From the NCBI RefSeq assembly GCF_006439015.1, contig NZ_RCZG01000011.1, positions 1 through 64,000 of the forward strand: a DNA stretch of 64,000 nt, in the 5' to 3' direction. Source of the stretch: Mycolicibacterium hodleri (GTDB taxonomy: Bacteria > Actinomycetota > Actinomycetes > Mycobacteriales > Mycobacteriaceae). A model generated the notes under the pieces. It did no database searches. It saw only the letters and a program-made list of their open reading frames with translations, and was not told the origin of the DNA. The position numbers were made by a program, and so were the translations under genes. Positions 39,309 through 47,733 of the stretch are shown here, one piece after another; within the stretch, counting starts at the first letter, position 1, and each line of letters begins with the position of its first letter.

Positions 39309-40629
39309 CGGACAGCGCGGCCGCCAGATCGTCGACGAGTTGGGCGTGTTCGCCGGGGTCCGCGCGCCTCAACTGGTCGAGCGCATCGACTCGCCTTCCG
39401 TCGGCGATCAGGGGTCGCAGGGTGTCGGCAAGCGCGGCCAAATGCGTGGTGGCCAGCACGTCGACGAGCTCCCAGTCGCGGTACAGGGCGAGCGACCGTT
39501 CTGATATTCCGAAGCCGCGCACCGGCTCTCCCCGCATGGTGCCCTCGAACAGGAAGGGTCCCTCCATGTATTCGACGGGCAGGGTGTGCGCCGGCGCGGC
39601 GACCAGGGGCACGCCGGAGATCTCGAGGTCGAGTGTCTCTGACGTCAGCGTGTGCCGGTCGGGCATGTAGCGGGCCGAGACGGGTGGTCGCATCAGCTGC
39701 CGCACCGATTCGGGCCAGCGCACGTAACTTTCGGTGCGCACCTCGATGTCCTCGACGCATTCGGGGGCTCTGTCGGGCGCAGCGTAGGCAACCGTGGCGC
39801 CGGTGAACGGACGCGGGGAGTTGCGGTCGCGTCTGTCGAACTGTCGCCACGCGACGACGTCGGTCCCGTTGTCGAGGTGGATGGTCCGCCACTCGTAGGA
39901 GATCGCCCGCGGGTCGCCCCCGGTGCCACCGCCGCCGGCAGGAAGGGGGAACCACTGCCGGTCGATGTGGCCCGAGGTGCCGGACACCTCCTCGATGACG
40001 TTGCCCCACTTCAACGTTCCTGTCATCGCCATCCCGGTCTGGAAGTAGGAGAACGTCTCCGGCTGGGCCAGGCAGGAGAACCGTCCGTTGTAGGTGGCGG
40101 CACCGACGGGGATGGGAGCCCGCGTGGGTGACACCTGCAATCGGAGTTCCATCGCGGTGTCGGCCTGGTCGAGGCCCGCCAGGGTCACGTCGTAGCAGAA
40201 CGGGACCAACTCACCGTCGGCGCCGCGCCGCGCCGTCCAGAGGCTCTGGCCGGCCCGGCTGTCGAAGCTCATCTCGAGGTGGCCGGTGGCCGCGGACATC
40301 TTGTGGACCGTTCCCGGCGCCATGTTCTTCGGTGGCATGTCGTAGTCGGTGAACGTGCCATAGGTGGCGTGGTCGAGGTCGAAGAGAGCCATCGTGTGAA
40401 AGTCGGCGACCAGGTCCCCGCCGGGGCGGTTCTGATTGAAGATCGTGAGAAATGCGAACCGTCTTCCAGATGTGGTGCCGGTCAATTCACCTGCAAGGAA
40501 CCAGGTGTCGGACTGACAGTGGGGATGTACGCCCTCTGCGGGAGGAAACGTGAACTCGTCGTCGCCGGGCACCAGGTGCAGTGGGTAGTGAAGGTCGGGG
40601 GCTCGGTCCAGACTCGTCGTGTCGATCAC
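39298..40629 (-). CDS. Lipocalin-like (CrtC/AttH-type) protein
   Basis: A 443-aa cytoplasmic protein of the lipocalin-like CrtC/AttH fold: DTWFLAGELTGTTSGRRFAF near the N-terminus, DFHTMALFDLDHATYG, LEMSFDSRAG and the SGHIDRQWFPLPAG motif at the domain joint. Relatives include hydroxyneurosporene synthase (a hydratase). GTG 40629 is favoured over the upstream TTG because GAGGG precedes it. Its presence next to catabolic genes suggests hydration or binding of a hydrophobic terpenoid-like substrate. Confidence 0.65.
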   Translation of the reverse strand: MIDTTSLDRAPDLHYPLHLVPGDDEFTFPPAEGVHPHCQSDTWFLAGELTGTTSGRRFAFLTIFNQNRPGGDLVADFHTMALFDLDHATYGTFTDYDMPPKNMAPGTVHKMSAATGHLEMSFDSRAGQSLWTARRGADGELVPFCYDVTLAGLDQADTAMELRLQVSPTRAPIPVGAATYNGRFSCLAQPETFSYFQTGMAMTGTLKWGNVIEEVSGTSGHIDRQWFPLPAGGGGTGGDPRAISYEWRTIHLDNGTDVVAWRQFDRRDRNSPRPFTGATVAYAAPDRAPECVEDIEVRTESYVRWPESVRQLMRPPVSARYMPDRHTLTSETLDLEISGVPLVAAPAHTLPVEYMEGPFLFEGTMRGEPVRGFGISERSLALYRDWELVDVLATTHLAALADTLRPLIADGRRVDALDQLRRADPGEHAQLVDDLAAALSVNG

Positions 40630-40666
40630 TGCTACCTGCCCTCGTTGAGTACTCGGATTCAATCTG

Positions 40667-40689
40667 GCTATTATCGCAAAGTTAAGCTA
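40667..40689. promoter_or_regulatory. AT-rich operator-like motif, copy 2
   Basis: GCTATTATCGCAAAGTTAAG (plus CTA) lies between the divergent lipocalin-like and acyl-CoA ligase genes. It matches the GCTAT start and GCAAAG centre of the other copies but its right half is altered. Confidence 0.4.
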
Positions 40690-40748
40690 CTACGATCGGC
40701 GTCGGCGGATCCAGATCGACCGGTCGACATCCCGGGGAGCGGAGCGGT

Positions 40749-42383
40749 ATGACACCGCAGGCGAACACCGAGGCCCGGCGCCCCGCCACAGTGGCTCAGA
40801 TGGTGCGCGCTCGAGCCGAGGACGACAACGTCGGGTTGATCTTTGGTGATCGCACCTGGACGTGGCGCGAGGTGGTGACCGAGGCGGCGGTTCGGGCCGC
40901 GTGGCTGCGGGCATCGTTGGACCCGAACCGGCCGAAGCACGTGGGCGTGCTGCTGCCCAACGTGCCGGAATACGTGTTCCAGATGTTCGGGGCGGCACTG
41001 GCGGGGGCGTGCATCGTCGGCGTCAATGCGACCCGCCGCGGCGCCGAACTCGCCCACGACATCGAGCACACCTCCTGTCAGTTCGTCATCGCCGACGCGA
41101 CCTACGGCAACCTGGTCCAGCACCCCGTTCGCGTCGAGGATCGTCCGTGGGCCCGGTACGAGGGGGCGGCGCTGCCGGATGTCGACCCGTTGGCGTCCAC
41201 GCTGATGTGTCTGCTGTTGACGTCGGGTTCCACGGCGGCGCCCAAGGCCGCGATGCGCAGCCAGGGCCGGATCGCGGCTGGGGCGGGAATTGGCTTCGGG
41301 GCTCGGGATACGTTGTACTGCCCAATGCCCCTGTCACACGGAAACGCGTTGAGCGCAGCACTCTTTCCTGCCCTCGCAGGAGGCTCACGCCTGCTACTGC
41401 GCGACCGGTTTTCGGCGACGGCGTGGCTCGACGACGTCCGCAGGCACGGGGTCACGTTCACCAACACCGTCGGTCGCGCTCTCGGGTACGTGCTGGCGAC
41501 GCCGCCGACTCCTGGTGATCACGATCATCGACTGAAGGTGGTGTTGGCACCCGAGGCGTCGCCGCGGGACATGGCCGAGTTCCATGATCGGTTCGGCGTG
41601 ACCGTGCTGAGTGGGTACGGGTCCAGCGAAGGCGGCATCGTGCTCGTCCCCTCGCGAAAACCCGGATCGCTGGGCACTGCGCCGCCTGGCGCGGACGTCG
41701 CGGTGGTCGATGCGTCGGGAGCAGAGTGCGAGACGGCGAAGTTCTACCCCGGCGGACGGCTGTGCAATTCCGAACGGGCGATCGGAGAGTTGGTTCGTCG
41801 CAACGCCGATGGCTCCTTCGAGGGTTACTGGAACAATCCCGACGCCGAGTCGGAGCGTTTGCGCGGCGGCTGGTTCTGGTCCGGTGACCTGGCGTACCGG
41901 GACTCCGACGACGTCTTTTGGTTCGCAGGACGCGTGGGGGACTGGCTACGGGTCGACTCCGAGAACTTCGCGGCGTCACCCGTCGAGCGGATCGTCGGTC
42001 GTTACGAACCCGCGGCAGCGGTGGCCGTCGTCGGCGTGCCCGATCCGCTGGCTGGTGATCAGGTGCTGGCGGCCATGGAGCTGTCACCCGGGTACGCCTT
42101 CGACCCTGATGACTTCGCCGAGTTCCTCTCGGCGCAGCCCGATCTCGGCACGAAATGGGCGCCTCGGTTCGTTCGGCTCACCGAGGCGCTCCCCGTCCTC
42201 GGTAACGGAAAGATCGACAAACGACCTCTGCGCCGGGAGGCGTGGCTGTGCGACGACCCGGTGTGGTGGCGGCCGCCAGGTGCGCACGCCTACACGCCGC
42301 TGACGGGCACGGAGCGCGACTCGCTGCGCGAGCTGTTCGATTCTCACCACCGGATGGGTGCCTACCCGTCCCTCGATCACTAG
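40749..42383 (+). CDS. Acyl-CoA synthetase (AMP-binding, FadD-like)
   Basis: A 544-aa ANL-superfamily ligase activating a carboxylic acid to its CoA thioester. The P-loop is LLLTSGSTAAPKAAMRSQGR, the A5-type motif is VLSGYGSSEGGIVLV, the hinge is GWFWSGDLAYRDSDDVFWFA followed by GRVGDWLRV, and the catalytic Lys segment is LPVLGNGKIDKRPLR. All key residues are present. It is followed 8 bp later by an enoyl-CoA hydratase, indicating an operon. Confidence 0.9.
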   Translation: MTPQANTEARRPATVAQMVRARAEDDNVGLIFGDRTWTWREVVTEAAVRAAWLRASLDPNRPKHVGVLLPNVPEYVFQMFGAALAGACIVGVNATRRGAELAHDIEHTSCQFVIADATYGNLVQHPVRVEDRPWARYEGAALPDVDPLASTLMCLLLTSGSTAAPKAAMRSQGRIAAGAGIGFGARDTLYCPMPLSHGNALSAALFPALAGGSRLLLRDRFSATAWLDDVRRHGVTFTNTVGRALGYVLATPPTPGDHDHRLKVVLAPEASPRDMAEFHDRFGVTVLSGYGSSEGGIVLVPSRKPGSLGTAPPGADVAVVDASGAECETAKFYPGGRLCNSERAIGELVRRNADGSFEGYWNNPDAESERLRGGWFWSGDLAYRDSDDVFWFAGRVGDWLRVDSENFAASPVERIVGRYEPAAAVAVVGVPDPLAGDQVLAAMELSPGYAFDPDDFAEFLSAQPDLGTKWAPRFVRLTEALPVLGNGKIDKRPLRREAWLCDDPVWWRPPGAHAYTPLTGTERDSLRELFDSHHRMGAYPSLDH

Positions 42384-42391
42384 GAGGCCAG

Positions 42392-43213
42392 GTGCCCGTC
42401 CACTATGAGCTCGGAAAGCGTTCCGCCGCGCCGAACGTCGTGCTGATCACGCTGGATCGTCCAGAGGCCAAGAACGCCTGCGACCTCGAGCACTTCCACC
42501 AGCTGGCGCAGGCGTGGAAGCGCTTCGCCGAGGATGACGACGCGTGGGTGGCGATCTTCACCGGTGTCGGCCGCTCCTACATGGCGGGTGCCGACCTCAA
42601 GACGTACGTTCCGGAGATCACGGCCCTGTCCAAGCAGATCAAGGACGGCACCGCGACGGACGTCGGCGGCTACTCGCTGTCCGACGGAACCGACGCCGTA
42701 TTGCGCGGCAGCAAGATCTACAAGCCGATCATTGCGGCGATCAACGGACCGTGTGTCGCGGGGGGCATGGAGATGCTTGGTGGCGTCGACATCAGGGTCG
42801 CCAGCGAGCACGCCACGTTCGGCGTGCTCGAGCCGTCCCACGGTCTATTCGCGGGCGGCGGCACCACCGTGCGGCTGCCTCGTCAGCTGCCCTTCGCGCA
42901 CGCAATGGAGTTCCTGCTGTGCGCCGACATCGTGGGTGCGCACGAGGCCGCCGGCATGGGCCTGTTGAACGCCGTGGTGCCCGAGGAGGTGTTAATGGAC
43001 ACCGCCTTCGACTACGCCGCCAGGATCACCAAGAACGCGCCGCTGGCGATCCAGGCCACCAAGCGCAGCGTGCTGGAGGGGCTCAAGGTCGACATGCGCG
43101 AGGCGTATCGCAACGAGTCGCGCATCTCGCGGGAGGTCTTCGCCACCGAGGATGCCAAGGAAGGCCCGCGGGCGTTCGCGGAGAAGCGCAAGCCTCGGTG
43201 GACGGGGCGTTAG
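42392..43213 (+). CDS. Enoyl-CoA hydratase/isomerase
   Basis: A 273-aa crotonase-fold enzyme: NVVLITLDRPEAKNACDLEH, the oxyanion-hole segment RSYMAGADLKTYV, PIIAAINGPCVAGGMEMLGG, and FGVLEPSHGLFAGGGTTVRL with the catalytic Glu region. The GTG start uses AGGAGG that overlaps the ligase stop. It would hydrate the 2-enoyl-CoA produced by an acyl-CoA dehydrogenase. Confidence 0.9.
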   Translation: MPVHYELGKRSAAPNVVLITLDRPEAKNACDLEHFHQLAQAWKRFAEDDDAWVAIFTGVGRSYMAGADLKTYVPEITALSKQIKDGTATDVGGYSLSDGTDAVLRGSKIYKPIIAAINGPCVAGGMEMLGGVDIRVASEHATFGVLEPSHGLFAGGGTTVRLPRQLPFAHAMEFLLCADIVGAHEAAGMGLLNAVVPEEVLMDTAFDYAARITKNAPLAIQATKRSVLEGLKVDMREAYRNESRISREVFATEDAKEGPRAFAEKRKPRWTGR

Positions 43214-43222
43214 GCCTGCCGT

Positions 43223-44314
43223 TCAGTCGTTGACGATCACGGTGCGCACGCCTCGGCCTGCGGTGAGGTCGGCGAACGCGTCGTTGACCTCGTCGAGGAC
43301 GACGCGCCGGGAGACCAAGCGGTCCAACGGCATCCGGCCACTGCGCCAGAGGTCGAGAAGCATCGCGAAGTCCCGTCCCGGTACCACTGAGCCGTACTGG
43401 CAGCCCACCAGCGTCTTGGCGTTCATGAACAGGTCGTAGGCCGACAGCGACACCATCTCACCGGGCATCGCGGCGCCGACGACACAGGTGGTCCCGCCCC
43501 GCCGGGTGGCCTTGATCGCGGTCTCGATGGTGGCGCTGCGACCGACCGCCTCGAAGACGATGTCGGCGCCGCGGCGCCCGGTGACCGACCGGACCTGCCT
43601 CGCGACGTCGCCATCGGCCGGGTCGATCAGGTGGGTGGCGCCGAACGACTCGGCGATCTCGCGCCGCGCCGCCACGGGATCGATCGCGATGACCACGGCG
43701 GCGCCGCGAACGACGCTCGCCATCAATGCGGCCAGACCAACTCCACCGAGGCCGATCACCGCGACGGAGCTGCCGTGCTCGACCGGTGCGGTGTTCAGCG
43801 CCGCGCCAGCACCCGTGGCGACGCCGCAGCCAACCAGGGCGGCGACGTCGAGGGGGATGTCGCGCTCGATCGGAATCACCGCCCGACCGAGGCAGTTCGT
43901 CGCCGTCGCGAAGCTCGACACGCCCATCGAGGTGAACAGCGACGTGCCGTCCCCGTCCGTCGCGTAGGGCATCGAGTAGCTGTCGGCGATGGCGTTGCGG
44001 CAGAGATGGACCTCCCCGCGCAGGCAGAACCAGCAGTGTCCACACGCGGCCGTCCAGGCGATCACCACGTGATCGCCGACCTCGACGTGGTGAACCTCGG
44101 AGCCGACGCCCTCGACGACGCCAGCGCCCTCGTGACCGAGCACGCAGGGCGCGCCCGCGGGGAGTACCCCGGTGGCCATCGACAGGTCGGAGTGGCAGAC
44201 GCCGCTGGCAGCGATCCGGACTCTGACCTGGTTGGGTGCCAAGGCGGCGAGTTCGATGTCGCCGACCTCGAGTGGCTTTCCGATCTCACGCAGGATCGCG
44301 GCGCGCTCAGTCAT
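43223..44314 (-). CDS. Zinc-dependent alcohol dehydrogenase
   Basis: A 363-aa medium-chain dehydrogenase of the class III/NDMA-type group. Catalytic zinc ligands lie in GVCHSDLS, GHEGAGVVE and the later Cys of VGCGVATGAG. The structural zinc lobe is ACGHCWFCLRGEVHLC and the NAD-binding motif is VIGLGGVGLAAL. The frame extends to 44437, but MTERAAIL at 44314 gives the family start. It is divergent from the aldehyde dehydrogenase, so alcohol-to-acid oxidation is likely. Confidence 0.9.
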   Translation of the reverse strand: MTERAAILREIGKPLEVGDIELAALAPNQVRVRIAASGVCHSDLSMATGVLPAGAPCVLGHEGAGVVEGVGSEVHHVEVGDHVVIAWTAACGHCWFCLRGEVHLCRNAIADSYSMPYATDGDGTSLFTSMGVSSFATATNCLGRAVIPIERDIPLDVAALVGCGVATGAGAALNTAPVEHGSSVAVIGLGGVGLAALMASVVRGAAVVIAIDPVAARREIAESFGATHLIDPADGDVARQVRSVTGRRGADIVFEAVGRSATIETAIKATRRGGTTCVVGAAMPGEMVSLSAYDLFMNAKTLVGCQYGSVVPGRDFAMLLDLWRSGRMPLDRLVSRRVVLDEVNDAFADLTAGRGVRTVIVND

Positions 44315-44358
44315 GGCGTGGGTTCCTCGCTTCGGTGGTCGGACCCTGATGGGATGAC

Positions 44359-44398
44359 ATTCTACCAACGTTCGAATAGATTGGAACATCGATAGAAT
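44359..44398. promoter_or_regulatory. Operator-like inverted repeat between adh and aldh
   Basis: ATTCTA at 44359-44364 and TAGAAT at 44393-44398 are perfect arms. Inside, CCAACGTTCG and TTGGAAC half-sites and a repeat of CGAATAGAT/CGATAGAAT occur. The site covers both divergent promoters, so a regulator such as the TetR protein encoded at 45902 could control both enzymes. Confidence 0.5.
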
Positions 44399-44417
44399 CT
44401 CTAGGAGGCGACGGCCC

Positions 44418-45905
44418 ATGTCACTCGACACGTCCACCGGACGGTCCTACTCCTTCGACCGCGTGTTCCTCGATGGCGCATGGGTGTCGCCGTCGACCGA
44501 CGACGTCTTCGACGTCCGGTCCCCACACGACGGACGCGCCGTCGGGTCCGCGCCGATCGCCTCCGAATCGGACGTCGACCGTGCCGTCGCCGCGGCGCGG
44601 CACGCATTCGACGAGGGTCCGTGGCCGCAGATGACGGTGGCTGAGCGCATCGCGGCGCTGCGTCCGTTCGTCGAGGCCTATGCGACCCGGACCGCCGAAC
44701 TGGCCACCCTCGTCACGGCCGAGATGGGATCGCCTGCGACGTTCTCCGAGCCGGCTCACGGTCTCGGGCCGCTGCTGCTGATGCAGGCCACCCTCGGGTT
44801 CGCCGAGTCGTATCCGTGGACGGAGCGACGGGGGACCAGCATGCTCGTCCGTGAGCCCGCAGGCGTCGTCGGCATCATCACGCCGTGGAACGTCCCACAG
44901 GTCACCATTGTGGCAAAGCTGTTGCCCGCGTTGATCGCCGGCTGCGCCGTTGTGGTCAAGCCCGCGCCGGAGACGCCCTTGGACGCCATGTTGCTCGCGG
45001 AGCTGCTGGCCGATGCCGACCTGCCGCCCGGCGTCGTTGCCGTGCTCCCGGGCGCCACCCCCGCGGGCCTGCGGCTCGTCGAACATCCCGACGTCGACAG
45101 GATCGCCTTCACCGGAAGCGCCGACGTCGGCCGTGTCATCGCTGCTACCTGTGGTCGGCGACTGGCCCGGTGCAGCCTGGAGCTGGGCGGGAAGTCGGCG
45201 GCCATCGTCTGCGAGGACGCGTCGCTCGAGCGGACGGTGGCGGGCCTGCGCTTCTCGTCGTTTCTGAACAACGGCCAGGCGTGTGTGGCCCAGAGCCGAA
45301 TCCTGGCTCCGCGCAGCAGGTATGACGAGGTGGTGCAGGCCCTCGCCGAGGCGGCCGACGGCTTCGTCGTCGGCGACCCAAGTGCCAAGAGCACCGACAT
45401 CGGTCCGCTGGTCTCCGCCCGTCAACGCGACCGGGTCAGGGGGTACATCGACGTGGGCGTCGCGGAGGGCGCCACGCTGGCCGCGGGCGGGTCCGATGAC
45501 ATCGAGGGGCTGGCCGACGGGCAGTACGTCCGCCCCACGGTGTTCCGCGACGTGGACAACTCGATGCGCATCGCCCGAGAGGAGATCTTCGGCCCCGTGA
45601 TCGTCGTCATCCCCTACGACGACGTGGACGACGCCGTCAGGATCGCCAACGACTCGCCGTACGGTCTCGGCGGCTCGGTATGGACGAAGGACAGGCAGCA
45701 GGGCCTCGCCATCGCTCGCCGCGTCCGCACCGGCATGTTCGGGATCAACTCCTTCGCACCCGAGTTCGGCGTTCCCTTCGGCGGATTCAAGGCCAGCGGC
45801 ATCGGCAGGGAGTACGGCCCCGAGGCGTTCGACGAGTACGTCGAGATGAAGTCGGTCTACGGGGTGCCGGCTGGGGCGAGCGAAGCGACGGGGGAGAACG
45901 CGTGA
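44418..45905 (+). CDS. Aldehyde dehydrogenase
   Basis: A 495-aa NAD(P)-dependent aldehyde dehydrogenase. Key motifs are ITPWNVPQVTIVAKLLPALI, FTGSADVGRVIAA, the general-base LELGGKSAA, the catalytic Cys in FLNNGQACVAQSRI and EEIFGPVIVVIPYDDVDDAV. Full length and intact. First gene of a coupled run with tetR (GTGA overlap), P450 and a thiolase-like gene. Confidence 0.95.
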   Translation: MSLDTSTGRSYSFDRVFLDGAWVSPSTDDVFDVRSPHDGRAVGSAPIASESDVDRAVAAARHAFDEGPWPQMTVAERIAALRPFVEAYATRTAELATLVTAEMGSPATFSEPAHGLGPLLLMQATLGFAESYPWTERRGTSMLVREPAGVVGIITPWNVPQVTIVAKLLPALIAGCAVVVKPAPETPLDAMLLAELLADADLPPGVVAVLPGATPAGLRLVEHPDVDRIAFTGSADVGRVIAATCGRRLARCSLELGGKSAAIVCEDASLERTVAGLRFSSFLNNGQACVAQSRILAPRSRYDEVVQALAEAADGFVVGDPSAKSTDIGPLVSARQRDRVRGYIDVGVAEGATLAAGGSDDIEGLADGQYVRPTVFRDVDNSMRIAREEIFGPVIVVIPYDDVDDAVRIANDSPYGLGGSVWTKDRQQGLAIARRVRTGMFGINSFAPEFGVPFGGFKASGIGREYGPEAFDEYVEMKSVYGVPAGASEATGENA

Positions 45906-46471
45906 CGGCGCCCCCGCGGCGGGCCTACGGCGAGCTCGACCGCGAACAGGTGGTGGCCGCCCTGCTTGACCTGGCCCGGCGGGTCGGGGTGCAACGCGTG
46001 ACGATGCGCGAGCTCGCCGCGGAGCTGGGCGCCGCCACGCCCTCGGTGTACTACCACGTCCGGGGCAAGCAGGCGGCCCTGGATCTGCTGGCCGAGTCGG
46101 TGCTGTCCACCATCGACGAGCCCGCGCCGGGACCGTGGGACGAGCGGCTGGTGGCCCTGTACACCCAATCGCGGCGCGTATTGCTCGACGTCCCCGGGAT
46201 CGCCGCGGTGCTTCAGACGAACGGGGACGGAGAGTGCGCGCGTCGCCTCGACGGACTGAGCCGTGCGCTGATCGCGGAGTCTAGATTGACCAAAACCGTT
46301 GCCAGCGCGGCTCATACGGTGTTGTTCACGTATCTCCTCGGATCCGTGAGCCTGGAGGAGTCGCGACCGCAGGCGGTCCCCACGCCGACCGAACGGCAGG
46401 CAGCGTCACGCTTCCGGGCCGGTCTCGCCGTCATCGTCAGTGGAATCCAGGCATCCGTGGAGGCCAGATGA
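45902..46471 (+). CDS. TetR-family transcriptional regulator
   Basis: A 189-aa TetR-type regulator with HTH VTMRELAAELGAATPSVYYH followed by VRGKQAALDLL. The C-terminal domain resembles TetR_C types with an LFTYLLGSVSLEE helix. The GTG overlaps the aldehyde dehydrogenase stop and the stop overlaps the P450 start (ATGA). It likely regulates this operon. Confidence 0.9.
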   Translation: MTAPPRRAYGELDREQVVAALLDLARRVGVQRVTMRELAAELGAATPSVYYHVRGKQAALDLLAESVLSTIDEPAPGPWDERLVALYTQSRRVLLDVPGIAAVLQTNGDGECARRLDGLSRALIAESRLTKTVASAAHTVLFTYLLGSVSLEESRPQAVPTPTERQAASRFRAGLAVIVSGIQASVEAR

Positions 46472-47733
46472 ACATTCCGAAGCCGGGCCTCGTCAGGTCC
46501 TTGGTCACCGAACACCAGGGTGGGGCCGCCGACGTCGACGCCGCAGCGGTGCTCGATCCCGACACTTACGTCGACGGAGCGCCCTTCGCCGCACTTGCCC
46601 GGTTGCGCGCCGACGCCCCGGTACACCCGGTGCGCCTGCCCGGCCTCCCAAAGGCGTGGCTGCTGACGCGGCACGCCGACGTACGGATGGTCAGCCGTGA
46701 CACCGAGACCTTCAGCAGCATGCAGGGCAACACCCTCGTCGAGGTCGAGATGAGCCCGACGTCGGCGATGCTGCCGGGCATCGATCCGCCGCGCCACGTC
46801 CTGTACCGCAAGCTCATCAATCAAGGGTTCACCGCCCGCAATGTCACCCGCCTCGAGCCGCAGATGCGCAAGGTGGCGCGCGACATCGTCGACGACGTCA
46901 TCGCGAAGGGTGAGTTCGACGCGGTCCCCGACATCTCCGCCGAGATGTCACTGCAGGTGATCGCCGACGTCCTCGGGGTGCCCGCGGAGGACCGAATGGA
47001 CGTCTTCCGGTGGAGCAACGCCATCGGAACTCTCGGTATCGAGGACCCCGACTACGCACCGACCCCACAGGCGCTCGGTGAGGCGGCTGCCGAAATGTTC
47101 TCCTACTGCGGTGAATTGGTCGCGCACCGGCGCAAGTACGGTCTGACCGACGACATCCTGTCGGCACTCCTGGCCGCCGAGGTCGACGGGGAGAAGCTCA
47201 ACCGGGACCAACTCAACGAGTTCTTCATGCTGTTGGCGATTGCGGGCAACGAGACCACGCGCAACACCCTGAGCCACGGAATCCTGGCCCTCTCGGAGCA
47301 TCCGGCACAACGCGCGCTGCTGGCTCGCCACCCCGATGCGATCCCGGCGGCGGTGGAGGAGTTGCTGCGCTGGTCCACGCCGGTCATGCACTTCCGTCGC
47401 ACCGTCACCCGGGACGTCGAGATCGGCGGCCGGCGAATTGCCGCAGGGGACTGGGTGTTGATCCACTACCTGTCCGCCAACCGGGACGAGGAGGTCTTCG
47501 AGCGGGCCGACGAGTTCGACGTGACTCGGGCCGACGCGGGGCACGCCGCGTTCGGTGGCGGCGGCACCCATTTCTGCCTCGGCGCTCAGCTGGCCCGGCT
47601 CGAACTGCGGGTGCTGCTCGAGGAGCTGTATCCCAAGGTTCCGGAACTGGCGGTGACCGCGGCACCCGACCGTCTGCGGTCGTCGTTCTTTCACGGCATC
47701 AAGCGGTTGCCCTGTACGACGGGGACGGCCTAG
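46468..47733 (+). CDS. Cytochrome P450
   Basis: A 421-aa bacterial P450. The I-helix oxygen-binding motif is AGNETTRNTLSHG, the ExxR is in EELLRW, and the heme Cys loop is AFGGGGTHFCLGAQLARLEL. Nothing is missing. It resembles the CYP125/CYP142-like steroid or the CYP151/CYP107-type groups, but the family cannot be fixed by eye. It probably hydroxylates the island's substrate; the ferredoxin partner is not in the window. Confidence 0.9.
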   Translation: MNIPKPGLVRSLVTEHQGGAADVDAAAVLDPDTYVDGAPFAALARLRADAPVHPVRLPGLPKAWLLTRHADVRMVSRDTETFSSMQGNTLVEVEMSPTSAMLPGIDPPRHVLYRKLINQGFTARNVTRLEPQMRKVARDIVDDVIAKGEFDAVPDISAEMSLQVIADVLGVPAEDRMDVFRWSNAIGTLGIEDPDYAPTPQALGEAAAEMFSYCGELVAHRRKYGLTDDILSALLAAEVDGEKLNRDQLNEFFMLLAIAGNETTRNTLSHGILALSEHPAQRALLARHPDAIPAAVEELLRWSTPVMHFRRTVTRDVEIGGRRIAAGDWVLIHYLSANRDEEVFERADEFDVTRADAGHAAFGGGGTHFCLGAQLARLELRVLLEELYPKVPELAVTAAPDRLRSSFFHGIKRLPCTTGTA

